From: CAMYJH01 sp041589735
Lineage (GTDB): Bacteria; Pseudomonadota; Gammaproteobacteria; HK1
Reading direction: 5' to 3'
Assembly: GCA_041589735.1 (NCBI GenBank)
Contig: JBFHVA010000157.1
Span: forward strand, 1-8,601
Length of the DNA stretch: 8,601 nucleotides
Position numbers and translations under genes: made by a program. The first letter of the stretch is position 1. Every line of letters starts with the position of its first letter. The notes under the pieces were generated by a model. That model was not told where the DNA came from and ran no database searches. It saw nothing but the letters and a program-made list of their open reading frames with translations. This document shows positions 1 to 6,044 of the stretch, piece after piece.

Positions 1-68
1 AACCTTTCCGACGCGATGACATGAAATAATGCAAGCTGTCGTCGCGTTGTCATTGGTAGAAAGTCGGA

Positions 69-443
69 TTACCTCTCCAGAGTCGACAAGTAGTCAAAAA
101 GATTCTGCAGCTCCTCGGCTCTCATGGGATTTTTCTTGCACGCCGTAAATGGAACCCGGGTTTTTCGAACGCGCTCTTTCAGCTCTATCGTCTCCGGATG
201 ATCGCTGACCCAGGTCGCTTGCGGATCTTTCAGAAATTCCAGTATCCACTCTTTACTGTGCCGCTTGGTAACGTCGGCGAGCCCCGGCCCAACCAACCTG
301 CTTCCGTCAACGCGATGGCAGCTCTTGCAGTCTCCTTGCTGCATGCTGTTGAAAATCTCCTCGCCTTTTGCCGCATCCGCCCACGAGGGAAACGCACCTA
401 GCAGGTAGAACAACGAAGCGCCAACATAAAAAAATATCTTCAT
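69..443 (-). CDS. Small exported monoheme cytochrome c (class I-like)
   Basis: This is a periplasmic electron carrier with one covalently bound heme c; its redox partner cannot be told from sequence. Numbering from the upper ATG (449), the protein has a hydrophobic N-terminal signal (about residues 3-24, ending WADA), then a single CKSCH heme site with C41, C44 and H45. VGPGLADV follows, as is usual in class I cytochromes. The likely sixth ligand is M109 in the KKNPM stretch, before a C-terminal helix (EELQNLFDYL). Two start codons lie six bases apart. GGAG at 450-453 touches the first ATG but is six bases from the second (443), so I prefer the second, giving a 124-residue precursor of about 100 residues after cleavage. 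An extra cysteine (C104) near the Met ligand is unusual. The next minus-strand gene upstream is over 400 bases away, so it is probably transcribed alone. The heme site makes the class certain; the exact family is not recognised. Confidence 0.9.
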   Translation of the reverse strand: MKIFFYVGASLFYLLGAFPSWADAAKGEEIFNSMQQGDCKSCHRVDGSRLVGPGLADVTKRHSKEWILEFLKDPQATWVSDHPETIELKERVRKTRVPFTACKKNPMRAEELQNLFDYLSTLER

Positions 444-449
444 AATCAT

Positions 450-453
450 CTCC
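450..453 (-). promoter_or_regulatory. Ribosome binding site that decides the cytochrome start
   Basis: GGAG reads directly into the first candidate ATG (449) but is six bases from the second ATG (443). The spacing favours the downstream start, which also places the positively charged residue at position 2 of the signal peptide (MKIFF). Confidence 0.55.
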
Positions 454-779
454 AGGCTTCGATCTCAAGCCCCACTTCAAAGCGCAGGCATGACGAAGAT
501 ACGCGAAAAATGAGCGGGCGGCGCCCTTGGCATACCCGCTACGCCAAAACACCGACGGATTTCATGGAACAGACCCGACAAGGCTATGGGTCATGAGTAA
601 CTGCCATCAGAGACTTAGATTCCATGAAAAGCCCCTTTTCCCGAAGTCGGGTGTGATCGACGAGGGGATCGCCTTGCGCGTGCTTACCCAAGCTCTACAA
701 GATCCCAGGCTCGATCGCGTGTAGCCGCGGGTCCTCGAGACGCTGGCGGCGATGCTCAGCGGCGTACAGAGTCCGCCAG
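454..779. other. Gene-free stretch between the cytochrome and the aminotransferase tail
   Basis: I recognise no gene here. Open frames on both strands are short and their translations look like no family I know. It holds small hairpins: a 6-bp stem with a 3-base loop at 626-640 (GAAAAG/CTTTTC) and a 5-bp stem at 640-651 (CCCGA/TCGGG). Neither has a clear T-run after it. The part next to 450 must contain the cytochrome promoter, but I cannot pick out convincing -35 and -10 boxes. The composition is less GC-rich and less coding-like than the neighbouring genes, as expected for old non-coding or decayed sequence. Confidence 0.5.
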
Positions 780-884
780 TCATTTATTAATCGCCATCGG
801 CTTGCCGAGCGCCGTCGCGTCCGGCTCCACGCCGAGTCGCGGTTCGGCGGGCGCTCGCCTCGATGCCGATCGCTCGGGCGCGCT
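780..884 (-). pseudogene. Decayed coding tail in frame after the aminotransferase stop
   Basis: Directly after the aminotransferase TGA (885-887), the same reading frame stays open for 34 codons to a second TGA at 780-782. Of these, 26 end in G or C, like real genes in this window. The reading includes EPRLGVEPDATALGKPM and then an AT-rich end (AINK). The LGVEPD..AL pattern just before a stop is reminiscent of the C-terminus of enolase-superfamily (mandelate racemase-like) enzymes. It also loosely recalls the GVxPDxTxLGK segment before the PLP lysine of class-III aminotransferases, so a partial duplication is another option. I infer a remnant of a neighbouring gene fused or eroded onto this end. 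It has no start codon or ribosome binding site of its own. The family assignment is weak; chance cannot be excluded. Confidence 0.25.
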
Positions 885-2189
885 TCAGATTGCCGAACAG
901 GCTTTATCCAGAATCTCCAGCGTGTCGGAAAAGTCGTTCTCCGTGTGCACCGCGGAGACGAAGCGGCGCACGTTGGGCAGCACGTAGACGCCGCGCTCAA
1001 GCAGGGCGAGATCCAGCGCCTTCGAGCGCTCCAGGTCGCTCGCCAGCATGTCCATCTGATTGCGCGGATCTTTGTCCGCGAAAAGAAATTGCCAGAAGGA
1101 CGCGCGTCCGGTGACCCGGGCGGGAAGGCCGTGACGATCGAGCACGCCCTGCATCTCGCGGTAGAAATTCTCGGCGCGGGCGTTGAGCGCCTCGTGGAAA
1201 CCAGGCTCGCCAACCACCTCCAAGGTGGCGAGTGCGGCGGCCGATGCCACCGGGTTGCCGTGCAGTGTGCCGTTGATGTAGGCGTAATCGGTTTTGCCTT
1301 TGTGGCGCGGGTTGGTGCGGTCGATGATCGCTTCGCGCCCGGCGACGCAGCCCAGGGGCCCGCCGCCGCCGACTATCTTGCCGTAAGAGGCGAGGTCCGG
1401 CTTCACCCCGAAGAACTCCTGAGCACCGCCCAGGGCCAGGCGAAAACCGGTGACCACCTCGTCGAAAATCAGCAGCACGCCGTTCTCGTCCGCAATGCGG
1501 CGCAACCCGGCAAGAAAATCATCGCGGGGAAAAATCACCCGTTGCACCGGCTCGACAATAATTGCGGCGAGTTCCCCGCGGTGAGCGCGCACGATCTCTT
1601 CGGCGACCTGGAGATCGTTGTAGGGCGCAATCAGCATGGTCTCTTTCAGCGGCGCCGGCACGCCGCCTGAATCCGAAGACGCCTGGGGATAATTAGCGGG
1701 GCCAGTGGGAAACTGGCTGAAGGAGGCGTAGTCATGATTGCCGTGGTAGGCGCCCTCGAATTTGAGGATCTTCTCTCTTCCGGTGAACGCGCGGGCAATA
1801 CGCATGGCATAGGCGGTAGCTTCCGAGCCCGTGGTGGTATACACCAGCTTTTCCGCGCAGGGGATGAGTTCGCTCAACCGATCGGCAAGCTCAATAGCGG
1901 TGGAGTTCAGGGTGCCGAAAAAGTGTAGGCCTTTAGCCGCCTGGTGCTGCACCGCCTCCACCACCTTGGGGTGGTTGGCGCCAAGGATGTTGGCGCCCGC
2001 GCCGCAGACGTAGTCGATGTATTCACGGCCGTCGGCCGAGATCAGGCGCGCGCCGCGGGCGTCGTCGATGACGAATCGCAAATGCTCCGGCAGCGAATAG
2101 CCGCCGAGGCCGGCGCCGGGCAAGGCGCGCTCGGCCCGCTCATAGAGTCCGTCCTGAAGGCTGGCCGATTTGGTCGCTGCTGTCTCCAT
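885..2189 (-). CDS. Class-III PLP aminotransferase, glutamate-1-semialdehyde aminomutase-like
   Basis: A cytosolic PLP enzyme of fold type I, expected to move an amino group to or within a small carbonyl or amino-acid substrate. The 434 residues match the family length (E. coli HemL is about 426). Visible landmarks are GSEA (121-124) for phosphate binding, the FEGAYHGNHD stretch (144-153) packing on the cofactor, EP (213-214), DEVVTGFR (243-250) with the Asp that contacts the pyridine ring, and YGKIVGGG (269-276) with K271 as the Schiff-base lysine. GTLHGNP (307-313) supplies the second-subunit phosphate contact. AGGAG at 2196-2200 lies seven bases before the ATG, so the start is secure. The GcvT-type remnant ends 20 bases upstream on the same strand, suggesting a former operon. 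No tetrapyrrole gene is nearby and the PLP-lysine region differs from typical HemL, so I do not call it hemL. A catabolic aminotransferase is more likely, substrate unknown. Confidence 0.92.
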   Translation of the reverse strand: METAATKSASLQDGLYERAERALPGAGLGGYSLPEHLRFVIDDARGARLISADGREYIDYVCGAGANILGANHPKVVEAVQHQAAKGLHFFGTLNSTAIELADRLSELIPCAEKLVYTTTGSEATAYAMRIARAFTGREKILKFEGAYHGNHDYASFSQFPTGPANYPQASSDSGGVPAPLKETMLIAPYNDLQVAEEIVRAHRGELAAIIVEPVQRVIFPRDDFLAGLRRIADENGVLLIFDEVVTGFRLALGGAQEFFGVKPDLASYGKIVGGGGPLGCVAGREAIIDRTNPRHKGKTDYAYINGTLHGNPVASAAALATLEVVGEPGFHEALNARAENFYREMQGVLDRHGLPARVTGRASFWQFLFADKDPRNQMDMLASDLERSKALDLALLERGVYVLPNVRRFVSAVHTENDFSDTLEILDKACSAI

Positions 2190-2195
2190 TTAAAT

Positions 2196-2200
2196 CTCCT
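2196..2200 (-). promoter_or_regulatory. Ribosome binding site of the aminotransferase
   Basis: AGGAG sits seven bases before the ATG at 2187-2189 and inside the short gap after the upstream remnant's stop. This is the spacing of a downstream gene in an operon. Confidence 0.7.
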
Positions 2201-2208
2201 CGAATTTT

Positions 2209-2346
2209 TCAGGCGCGCGGTGGTTCGCTCCCGGCGTCATACTTCGGCTCGCTCACGACCCAGGCAGTCCGCGGCTCACCGAGCACCGTCACTTCCAGCT
2301 CAGTGCCAGCCTCCGCGTGTTCGGCTGTCATAAACGCAATGTTTGA
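2209..2346 (-). pseudogene. C-terminal fragment of a GcvT/dimethylglycine-dehydrogenase-type gene
   Basis: These 46 codons on the minus strand read SNIAFMTAEHAEAG, then TELEVTVLGEPRTAWVV, then EPKYDAGSEPPRA and a TGA at 2209-2211. That matches the last beta-barrel part of folate-binding GcvT-domain proteins, where the pattern is roughly xIAxxYVxxExAxPGTELEVxxLGE. The EPxYDxxxxxxRA ending is typical of FAD-dependent dimethylglycine or sarcosine dehydrogenase-like proteins rather than plain glycine-cleavage T-protein. The frame meets a TAG at 2347-2349 and another stop shortly upstream, so the rest of the gene (normally several hundred residues) is absent. The closest methionine codon would give under 45 residues, too little to fold alone. 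The fragment lies 20 bases before the aminotransferase on the same strand, so the two probably once formed an operon for methylated-amine or amino-acid breakdown. Confidence 0.65.
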
Positions 2347-2578
2347 CTAGGTCAGATCCCTTCAGTTCGTGTCGATAAGACCCTGACGTAGCGGTGAAAA
2401 TTAATGGATCTGCCTCTTGAATTTCTGCCCTGGAGCCGACTATTGTCACTCCGCCGACCGGCACTCGGCAGTTAAAGGGCCATTATGCGTAACCCGCCAG
2501 GGAAAGTGTTATGGCCTTTAAACGCAACCGAGTCCTCCCAGTCATTCAGGTCTGTCTCCAATATCAGGATCGCTCCAC
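2347..2578. other. Intergenic junction region upstream of the permease
   Basis: No gene is recognisable. The left edge is the point where the GcvT-type homology stops, so this is a candidate rearrangement junction. The sequence is more AT-rich and non-coding in character than its flanks. It contains an imperfect hairpin (2472-2521, listed separately) and must hold the promoter for the plus-strand permease and, originally, for the minus-strand block. I see no transposase fragment and no clean terminal inverted repeat, so an insertion-sequence origin is only a possibility. Confidence 0.45.
2472..2521. repeat. Imperfect inverted repeat upstream of the permease
   Basis: TTAAAGGGCCAT (2472-2483) can pair with ATGGCCTTTAA (2511-2521), leaving one bulged G and a 27-base loop. 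It lies 57 bases before the permease start and has no T-run after it. It could be an operator, a leader hairpin or chance. Confidence 0.35.
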
Positions 2579-3475
2579 ATGAGCCGACGCTCTTCCACAT
2601 TGGCGCTGCTCGCCATCGGGCTCATCTGGGGATCGACCATTCCGTTCACCAAGATTGCGGTGTCTTCCGGGCATCAGCCGCTTGGCCTCATCTTCTGGCA
2701 GCTTCTATTCTCCTCCATCGTTCTATCCGCCATTTCCATTGTTCGCAGAGTAAAGCCGGTACTCAACCGCCGCTCGCTGCTTTATTTTCTCGTCATCGGA
2801 CTGATCGGGACGATTCTGCCCAACAGCTTCTCCTATCTCGCCGCGGCGCAGCTTCCGGCCGGAGTGATGGCAATCATCATTGCCTCGGTGCCGATGTTCT
2901 CGCTGACAATTGCCAACACCCTTCGCATCGAACGCTTTTCGCTCATTCGCTCCACCGGCGTGCTGCTGGGCGCGGCGGCGGTCGCGATTCTGATCCTTCC
3001 GGAGACCAGCCTGCCGGAACCGGAAAAATCGATTTTCGTCCTGGTGGCCCTGGTGGCGCCGTTTTGCTACGGCGCGGAGGGAAACTACATCGCCGCTCGG
3101 GCGCTGCGCGAGGTGGATGCGGTGACTACGCTGCTTGGCGCCTCGGTGCTCGGCACCTTCATCGCTGCGCCGCTGGCGCTGGCCAGCGGCACCTGGGTAG
3201 ATCTGTTCGCGCCGTGGAGCGCGCCGGAATGGGCGCTGCTTTTCTCCTCGCTGTTTCACGTCGCCGCCTACTCCGGTTACATCTGGCTGGTGAGCATGGC
3301 CGGCCCCGTTTTCTCCAGCCAGGTCGCTTACGTGGTGACGCTGGCGGGCGTGCTCCTGAGCGCGCTCATCTTGAGCGAGAGCTATTCGGGCTGGGTGTGG
3401 ATGGCGCTGATTCTGATGCTCGCGGGACTCGCCCTGGTTCAGCCGCGCGCAGCGGAGCAGCGGTCCCGGAGTTGA
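2579..3475 (+). CDS. DMT-superfamily (EamA-type) membrane permease
   Basis: An inner-membrane transporter of 298 residues, the normal size for the ten-helix drug/metabolite transporter superfamily. Such proteins usually export amino acids or other small metabolites; the substrate here is unknown. The start of helix 1 shows the family signature GLIWGSTIPFTKIAV (14-28). Hydrophobic stretches then follow through the whole protein, in two halves typical of the duplicated EamA domain. The second half begins near residue 150 (SIFVLVALVAPFCYG) and ends LILMLAGLALVQP. AGGA at 2566-2569 lies nine bases before the ATG, supporting this start. The last three codons and stop fall within the left arm of a perfect 26-bp inverted repeat. 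The next gene starts 93 bases later on the same strand, so co-transcription with the oxygenase is possible if the hairpin does not terminate transcription. Family confident; substrate not. Confidence 0.9.
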   Translation: MSRRSSTLALLAIGLIWGSTIPFTKIAVSSGHQPLGLIFWQLLFSSIVLSAISIVRRVKPVLNRRSLLYFLVIGLIGTILPNSFSYLAAAQLPAGVMAIIIASVPMFSLTIANTLRIERFSLIRSTGVLLGAAAVAILILPETSLPEPEKSIFVLVALVAPFCYGAEGNYIAARALREVDAVTTLLGASVLGTFIAAPLALASGTWVDLFAPWSAPEWALLFSSLFHVAAYSGYIWLVSMAGPVFSSQVAYVVTLAGVLLSALILSESYSGWVWMALILMLAGLALVQPRAAEQRSRS

Positions 3476-3557
3476 TTATTTGACTATTAGATATATTGTG
3501 GCCAATCCGGACCGATTTCAGTCGGGAGACGATAGTCAAATAATCAACTCCGGGACC
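3462..3557. repeat. Perfect 26-bp inverted repeat with 44-base loop
   Basis: The left arm (3462-3487, beginning GGTCCCGGAG and ending TTTGACTAT) is the exact reverse complement of the right arm (3532-3557, beginning ATAGTCAAAT and ending CTCCGGGACC). Pairing fails at the next base on both sides. The left arm contains the last codons and stop of the permease; the right arm ends 11 bases before the oxygenase ATG. The 44-base loop holds a small 4-bp stem (CCGA/TCGG). RNA from this region would form a very stable hairpin, but no T-run follows, so it is not a standard intrinsic terminator. I see no target-site duplication. It may act as a terminator-like or mRNA-processing hairpin, be a non-autonomous element, or have come from template switching or an assembly fold-back. 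Confidence 0.9.
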
Positions 3558-3568
3558 TTCGGCCCACC

Positions 3569-4411
3569 ATGTCTTTAGCTACCGAGCAACAATCATCGCC
3601 CGAAACCGTGCGGGCAGCGCTCAAGTTCCTCGCCGATAAAGAGAGCGTCGCGGTCTACGTCGCTTCCGTCGGCGGCGGCGCGGTGCCCGAGCACGAGGGC
3701 AACTTCGTCATGCAGCCGGTGCCGATTCACAACGGCCGCGTCCGGCATAGAGCCTTCAGCTTGGACCGGGAAGGATTCGTGCTGGTACCCCAAATAACTC
3801 AGGTCAGCGACTTCTACGACGACGAGGAAATCGCCAACGTCTACGAGGACGAGGTGAAGTCGCTGGTCAAAGACATGACCGGTGCCCGCCGGGTCGAGAT
3901 CTTCGACCATACCCGCCGCGCGGTCTCAGACGACATCCGCAAGGCGCGGATGATCCGTGAGCCCGCCTCCACCGTGCACAACGACTATACCGCGCGCTCT
4001 GCGCCGAAGCGGCTGCGGGATCATTTTGTCCATGCGCCGGACGAGGCCGAAAACCTCCTCGAGCGGCGCTTCGCCATCGTCAACGTCTGGCGCTCGATCC
4101 AGGGCACGGTGCAAACCGGACCGCTGGCGCTTTGCGACGCTTCAAGCGTCGCGGCCGGCGATCTGGTCCCGGTGACGAGAAAGGCCAGGGACCGCATCGG
4201 CGAGATTCAGATGGCGCTCTACAGCCCCGGCCAGCGCTGGTACTACTTTCCCCGGATGACCATGGACGAAGCGCTGCTGATCAAGACCTACGACTCTGAA
4301 AGCGACGGCCGCGCCCGCTTTACCATCCATACCTCGTTCGAGGACCCTACTGTCCCCGCCGGTGCGCCCTCCCGGCAGAGCATAGAGACCCGCTGCTTCG
4401 TTTTCTTTTGA
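3569..4411 (+). CDS. CmcJ/AsaB/NvfI-like putative non-heme iron oxygenase
   Basis: A cytosolic protein of 280 residues that follows the CmcJ/NvfI (AsaB-like hydroxylase/desaturase) family from end to end. The family is known from secondary metabolism in bacteria and fungi, where members hydroxylate, desaturate or otherwise modify small molecules. Visible landmarks are the N-terminal VRAALKFL (14-21), ARRVEIFDHTRR (106-117), VHNDYT (136-141), FAIVNVWRSIQG (168-179), PLALCDASSV (185-194), WYYFPRMTMDEALLIKTYDS (224-243) and FTIHTSFEDPT (251-261). I infer H137, D139 and H254 as the metal-binding triad and R275 near the C-terminus as a 2-oxoglutarate contact. No good Shine-Dalgarno lies before the ATG. 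The only purine run is GGGA inside the right arm of the inverted repeat, about 13 bases away, so translation may be weak or structure-controlled. The substrate is unknown; the upstream permease could move it or its product. Confidence 0.85.
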   Translation: MSLATEQQSSPETVRAALKFLADKESVAVYVASVGGGAVPEHEGNFVMQPVPIHNGRVRHRAFSLDREGFVLVPQITQVSDFYDDEEIANVYEDEVKSLVKDMTGARRVEIFDHTRRAVSDDIRKARMIREPASTVHNDYTARSAPKRLRDHFVHAPDEAENLLERRFAIVNVWRSIQGTVQTGPLALCDASSVAAGDLVPVTRKARDRIGEIQMALYSPGQRWYYFPRMTMDEALLIKTYDSESDGRARFTIHTSFEDPTVPAGAPSRQSIETRCFVFF

Positions 4412-4517
4412 AACGCAGGGACGCCCGCGGTTTTTCAACCAGCCGACCGGCGCTTTTCTCAACGCGCCCCGGTGAGCGAGCCGCGCCGCGCTTGAGTCAA
4501 CCAGCAGAAATAGGGAT

Positions 4518-5843
4518 TTAGGCTCGGGTCGTCTTCACTCGTGCCAGCGGGTTCACGCCTGCGAGGGCGGCGCCCACAATGGGCAGGAGCACCACCCACC
4601 AGCGCAGGCCCAGCCAGCCGCTGCCTCCGATACCGTCTAGAGCGAGAAAGGAAAGTCCGCCGCAGACCAGAACGGCGCCGGCGATCTGCCGCCACGCCGC
4701 CGCCGGCATACCGGAGCCGCCGCGTTCGAACACCCCGAAAACCAGCGCCAGGGGTATCAGCAGGAGCAGATAGAGCCCCATCCACAGCGGGCGCGCCCCC
4801 CACCACGCGCCGGATCCCGGCTCCAGGGTGAGTCCCACGTTCCCCAGCTGAATCGCTATCCCGACGATCAGGGTGGAGGCGGTGAGATGCCATAGAAATA
4901 TGGTCATGATCATGCCGTTCACCAGCACCGTGGCGGTCCACGGACGCGCACGCTCCAGCCAGCGTCGCATCGGCGCCTCGAACGCCAGCGCGAGCCCGAT
5001 CTGGATCATGCCGAGCAGCAGCATCGGAAGCTTGGGCGGCAGCGAGTTGCTCACCCCCTCGCCGGGCACGCTCACCATGCTCAGCGGGTGGGGGCCGAGG
5101 GCAACAAGTCCGATCAGGATGATAAGCCCGGCCGCGGTCCACCAAAGCGCATTCGCCCCGGACTGAAACTTTCCGTCCCGCCAGGCGTAACCCAGCTGGT
5201 GCACCGCCAGCCAGATGAAGGCGTAGTTGAACCAGCCGACCGCCTTCAGATCGGCGGCGAAGAACAACACGTCGTCCATCGCCACCGCGGCGGCCAGCAC
5301 CCAGAAAGACTTCATACCGAAGCGCTGCCAGGCCGCATAGGTCAGCGGCACCAGCACAACGACACCGACGTAGACCGCGAGAAACCAGATGGGGATGAGT
5401 GATATCTGCGAGCCGTACTTCACCGTTTGGGGCTGAGCGCCGCTTAAGTGCGCGCCGATCCCCAGCAGCGCCCAGACCACCAGCAGGGGCAGCACCGGAC
5501 CGGCGAGCCGCTGGAGCCGACCGTTGAGCCAGTCGGCATAGCTCCTACCGTCGCGCGCGGCGGCCTTCCACGATACGCCGTTGGAGTAGCCGCCGACGAA
5601 GAAGAACACCGGCATCACCTGGAACACCCAGGACAGCAGCTGCGTCCAGCGCTGGTACTCCAGCATGCTGCCCAGGGTGAGCCGCCCATCCACCACGTAA
5701 GGCGCCGCCACCAGCCAGTGCCCGGAGATGACCATCAGGATCGAAACCGCGCGCAGAAAATCCACGTAACGGTTGCGGGACTCGGGCGTTCGGGCGGCGA
5801 CGTCGACGGCCCGGTTCCAGAGCCTGAAATTAGCGAAGGACAT
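4518..5843 (-). CDS. Acyltransferase-3 family multi-pass membrane protein
   Basis: An inner-membrane protein of 441 residues that likely transfers an acyl group to a sugar, lipid or other surface or secreted molecule. The N-terminus has the family hallmark RYVDFLRAVSILMVISGHW (25-43), with R31 and the probable catalytic H42. Next comes MPVFFFVGGYSNGVSW (77-92), the characteristic second segment, and then a series of hydrophobic helices including IPIWFLAVYVGVVVLVPL (150-167) and MIMTIFLWHLTAS (311-323), with a conserved-looking H319. About ten membrane segments can be counted. No C-terminal SGNH esterase domain is present; the protein ends shortly after the last helix. The FFFVGGYSN variant reminds me of acyltransferases common in actinobacteria, so lateral transfer is possible but not shown. 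It is convergent with the oxygenase (about 106 bases apart) and divergent from the binding-fold gene. The ribosome binding site is weak. The acceptor molecule cannot be predicted. Confidence 0.88.
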   Translation of the reverse strand: MSFANFRLWNRAVDVAARTPESRNRYVDFLRAVSILMVISGHWLVAAPYVVDGRLTLGSMLEYQRWTQLLSWVFQVMPVFFFVGGYSNGVSWKAAARDGRSYADWLNGRLQRLAGPVLPLLVVWALLGIGAHLSGAQPQTVKYGSQISLIPIWFLAVYVGVVVLVPLTYAAWQRFGMKSFWVLAAAVAMDDVLFFAADLKAVGWFNYAFIWLAVHQLGYAWRDGKFQSGANALWWTAAGLIILIGLVALGPHPLSMVSVPGEGVSNSLPPKLPMLLLGMIQIGLALAFEAPMRRWLERARPWTATVLVNGMIMTIFLWHLTASTLIVGIAIQLGNVGLTLEPGSGAWWGARPLWMGLYLLLLIPLALVFGVFERGGSGMPAAAWRQIAGAVLVCGGLSFLALDGIGGSGWLGLRWWVVLLPIVGAALAGVNPLARVKTTRA

Positions 5844-6044
5844 GAGAAATAAAATAGGACTTCACGGGAGATCCGGCCAGAGGTATCAACAAAAAAGAAA
5901 CGTGCCCGCGGGATTTGCGCGCTCCTGATACGACTCGGATTCGGGGAAACCTGCATCTTGCTTCTTAAGAGTCTTCACTCCTAACTGGACGGCCGGCCGT
6001 TTCGGCACTAACGTAACGGCTCCTTCATACCGGGATTCAATTTC
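5844..6044. other. Divergent intergenic region with a 12-bp palindrome
   Basis: This 201-base gap separates two divergent genes and should hold both promoters, but I find no convincing -35/-10 pair for either direction. A perfect 12-bp palindrome, ACGGCCGGCCGT, lies at 5989-6000, 45 bases before the binding-fold gene. It could be an operator, though short GC palindromes arise easily by chance in DNA this GC-rich. Confidence 0.35.

Noticed and set aside
9..49. Imperfect 12-bp inverted repeat (CGACGCGATGAC with GTCGTCGCGTTG) downstream of the small cytochrome gene.
   Set aside because: It needs two G-U pairs in plus-strand RNA and has mismatches in the minus-strand transcript that would matter. 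No T-run follows, so I do not call it a terminator.
945..1670. A 241-codon open frame on the plus strand opposite the aminotransferase.
   Set aside because: It is fully antisense to a well-supported gene, its translation resembles no family, and long antisense frames are expected in GC-rich DNA.
2350..2480. Possible insertion-sequence end next to the broken GcvT-type gene.
   Set aside because: The region has an AT-richer, non-coding look and sits at a breakpoint. I find no transposase fragment, no paired terminal repeat and no target duplication, so calling an element would be a guess.
2485..3483. A 332-codon plus-strand frame overlapping the permease in another phase.
   Set aside because: The overlapping 298-residue frame has clear EamA features and a ribosome site; the longer frame gives an Arg/His/Gly-rich translation with no family likeness.
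4447..4472. Hairpin CCGGCGC with GCG-CC-CCGG between the convergent oxygenase and acyltransferase genes.
   Set aside because: The stem is interrupted by a two-base bulge and no T-run follows in either direction, so bidirectional termination is unsupported.
4459..5145. A 228-codon minus-strand frame overlapping the acyltransferase.
   Set aside because: It is an out-of-phase shadow; the 441-residue frame has the conserved acyltransferase-3 motifs and membrane segments.
5989..6000. The 12-bp palindrome ACGGCCGGCCGT as an operator deserving its own finding.
   Set aside because: Short palindromes of only G and C at the core are common in DNA of this composition, and nothing else around it marks an operator.
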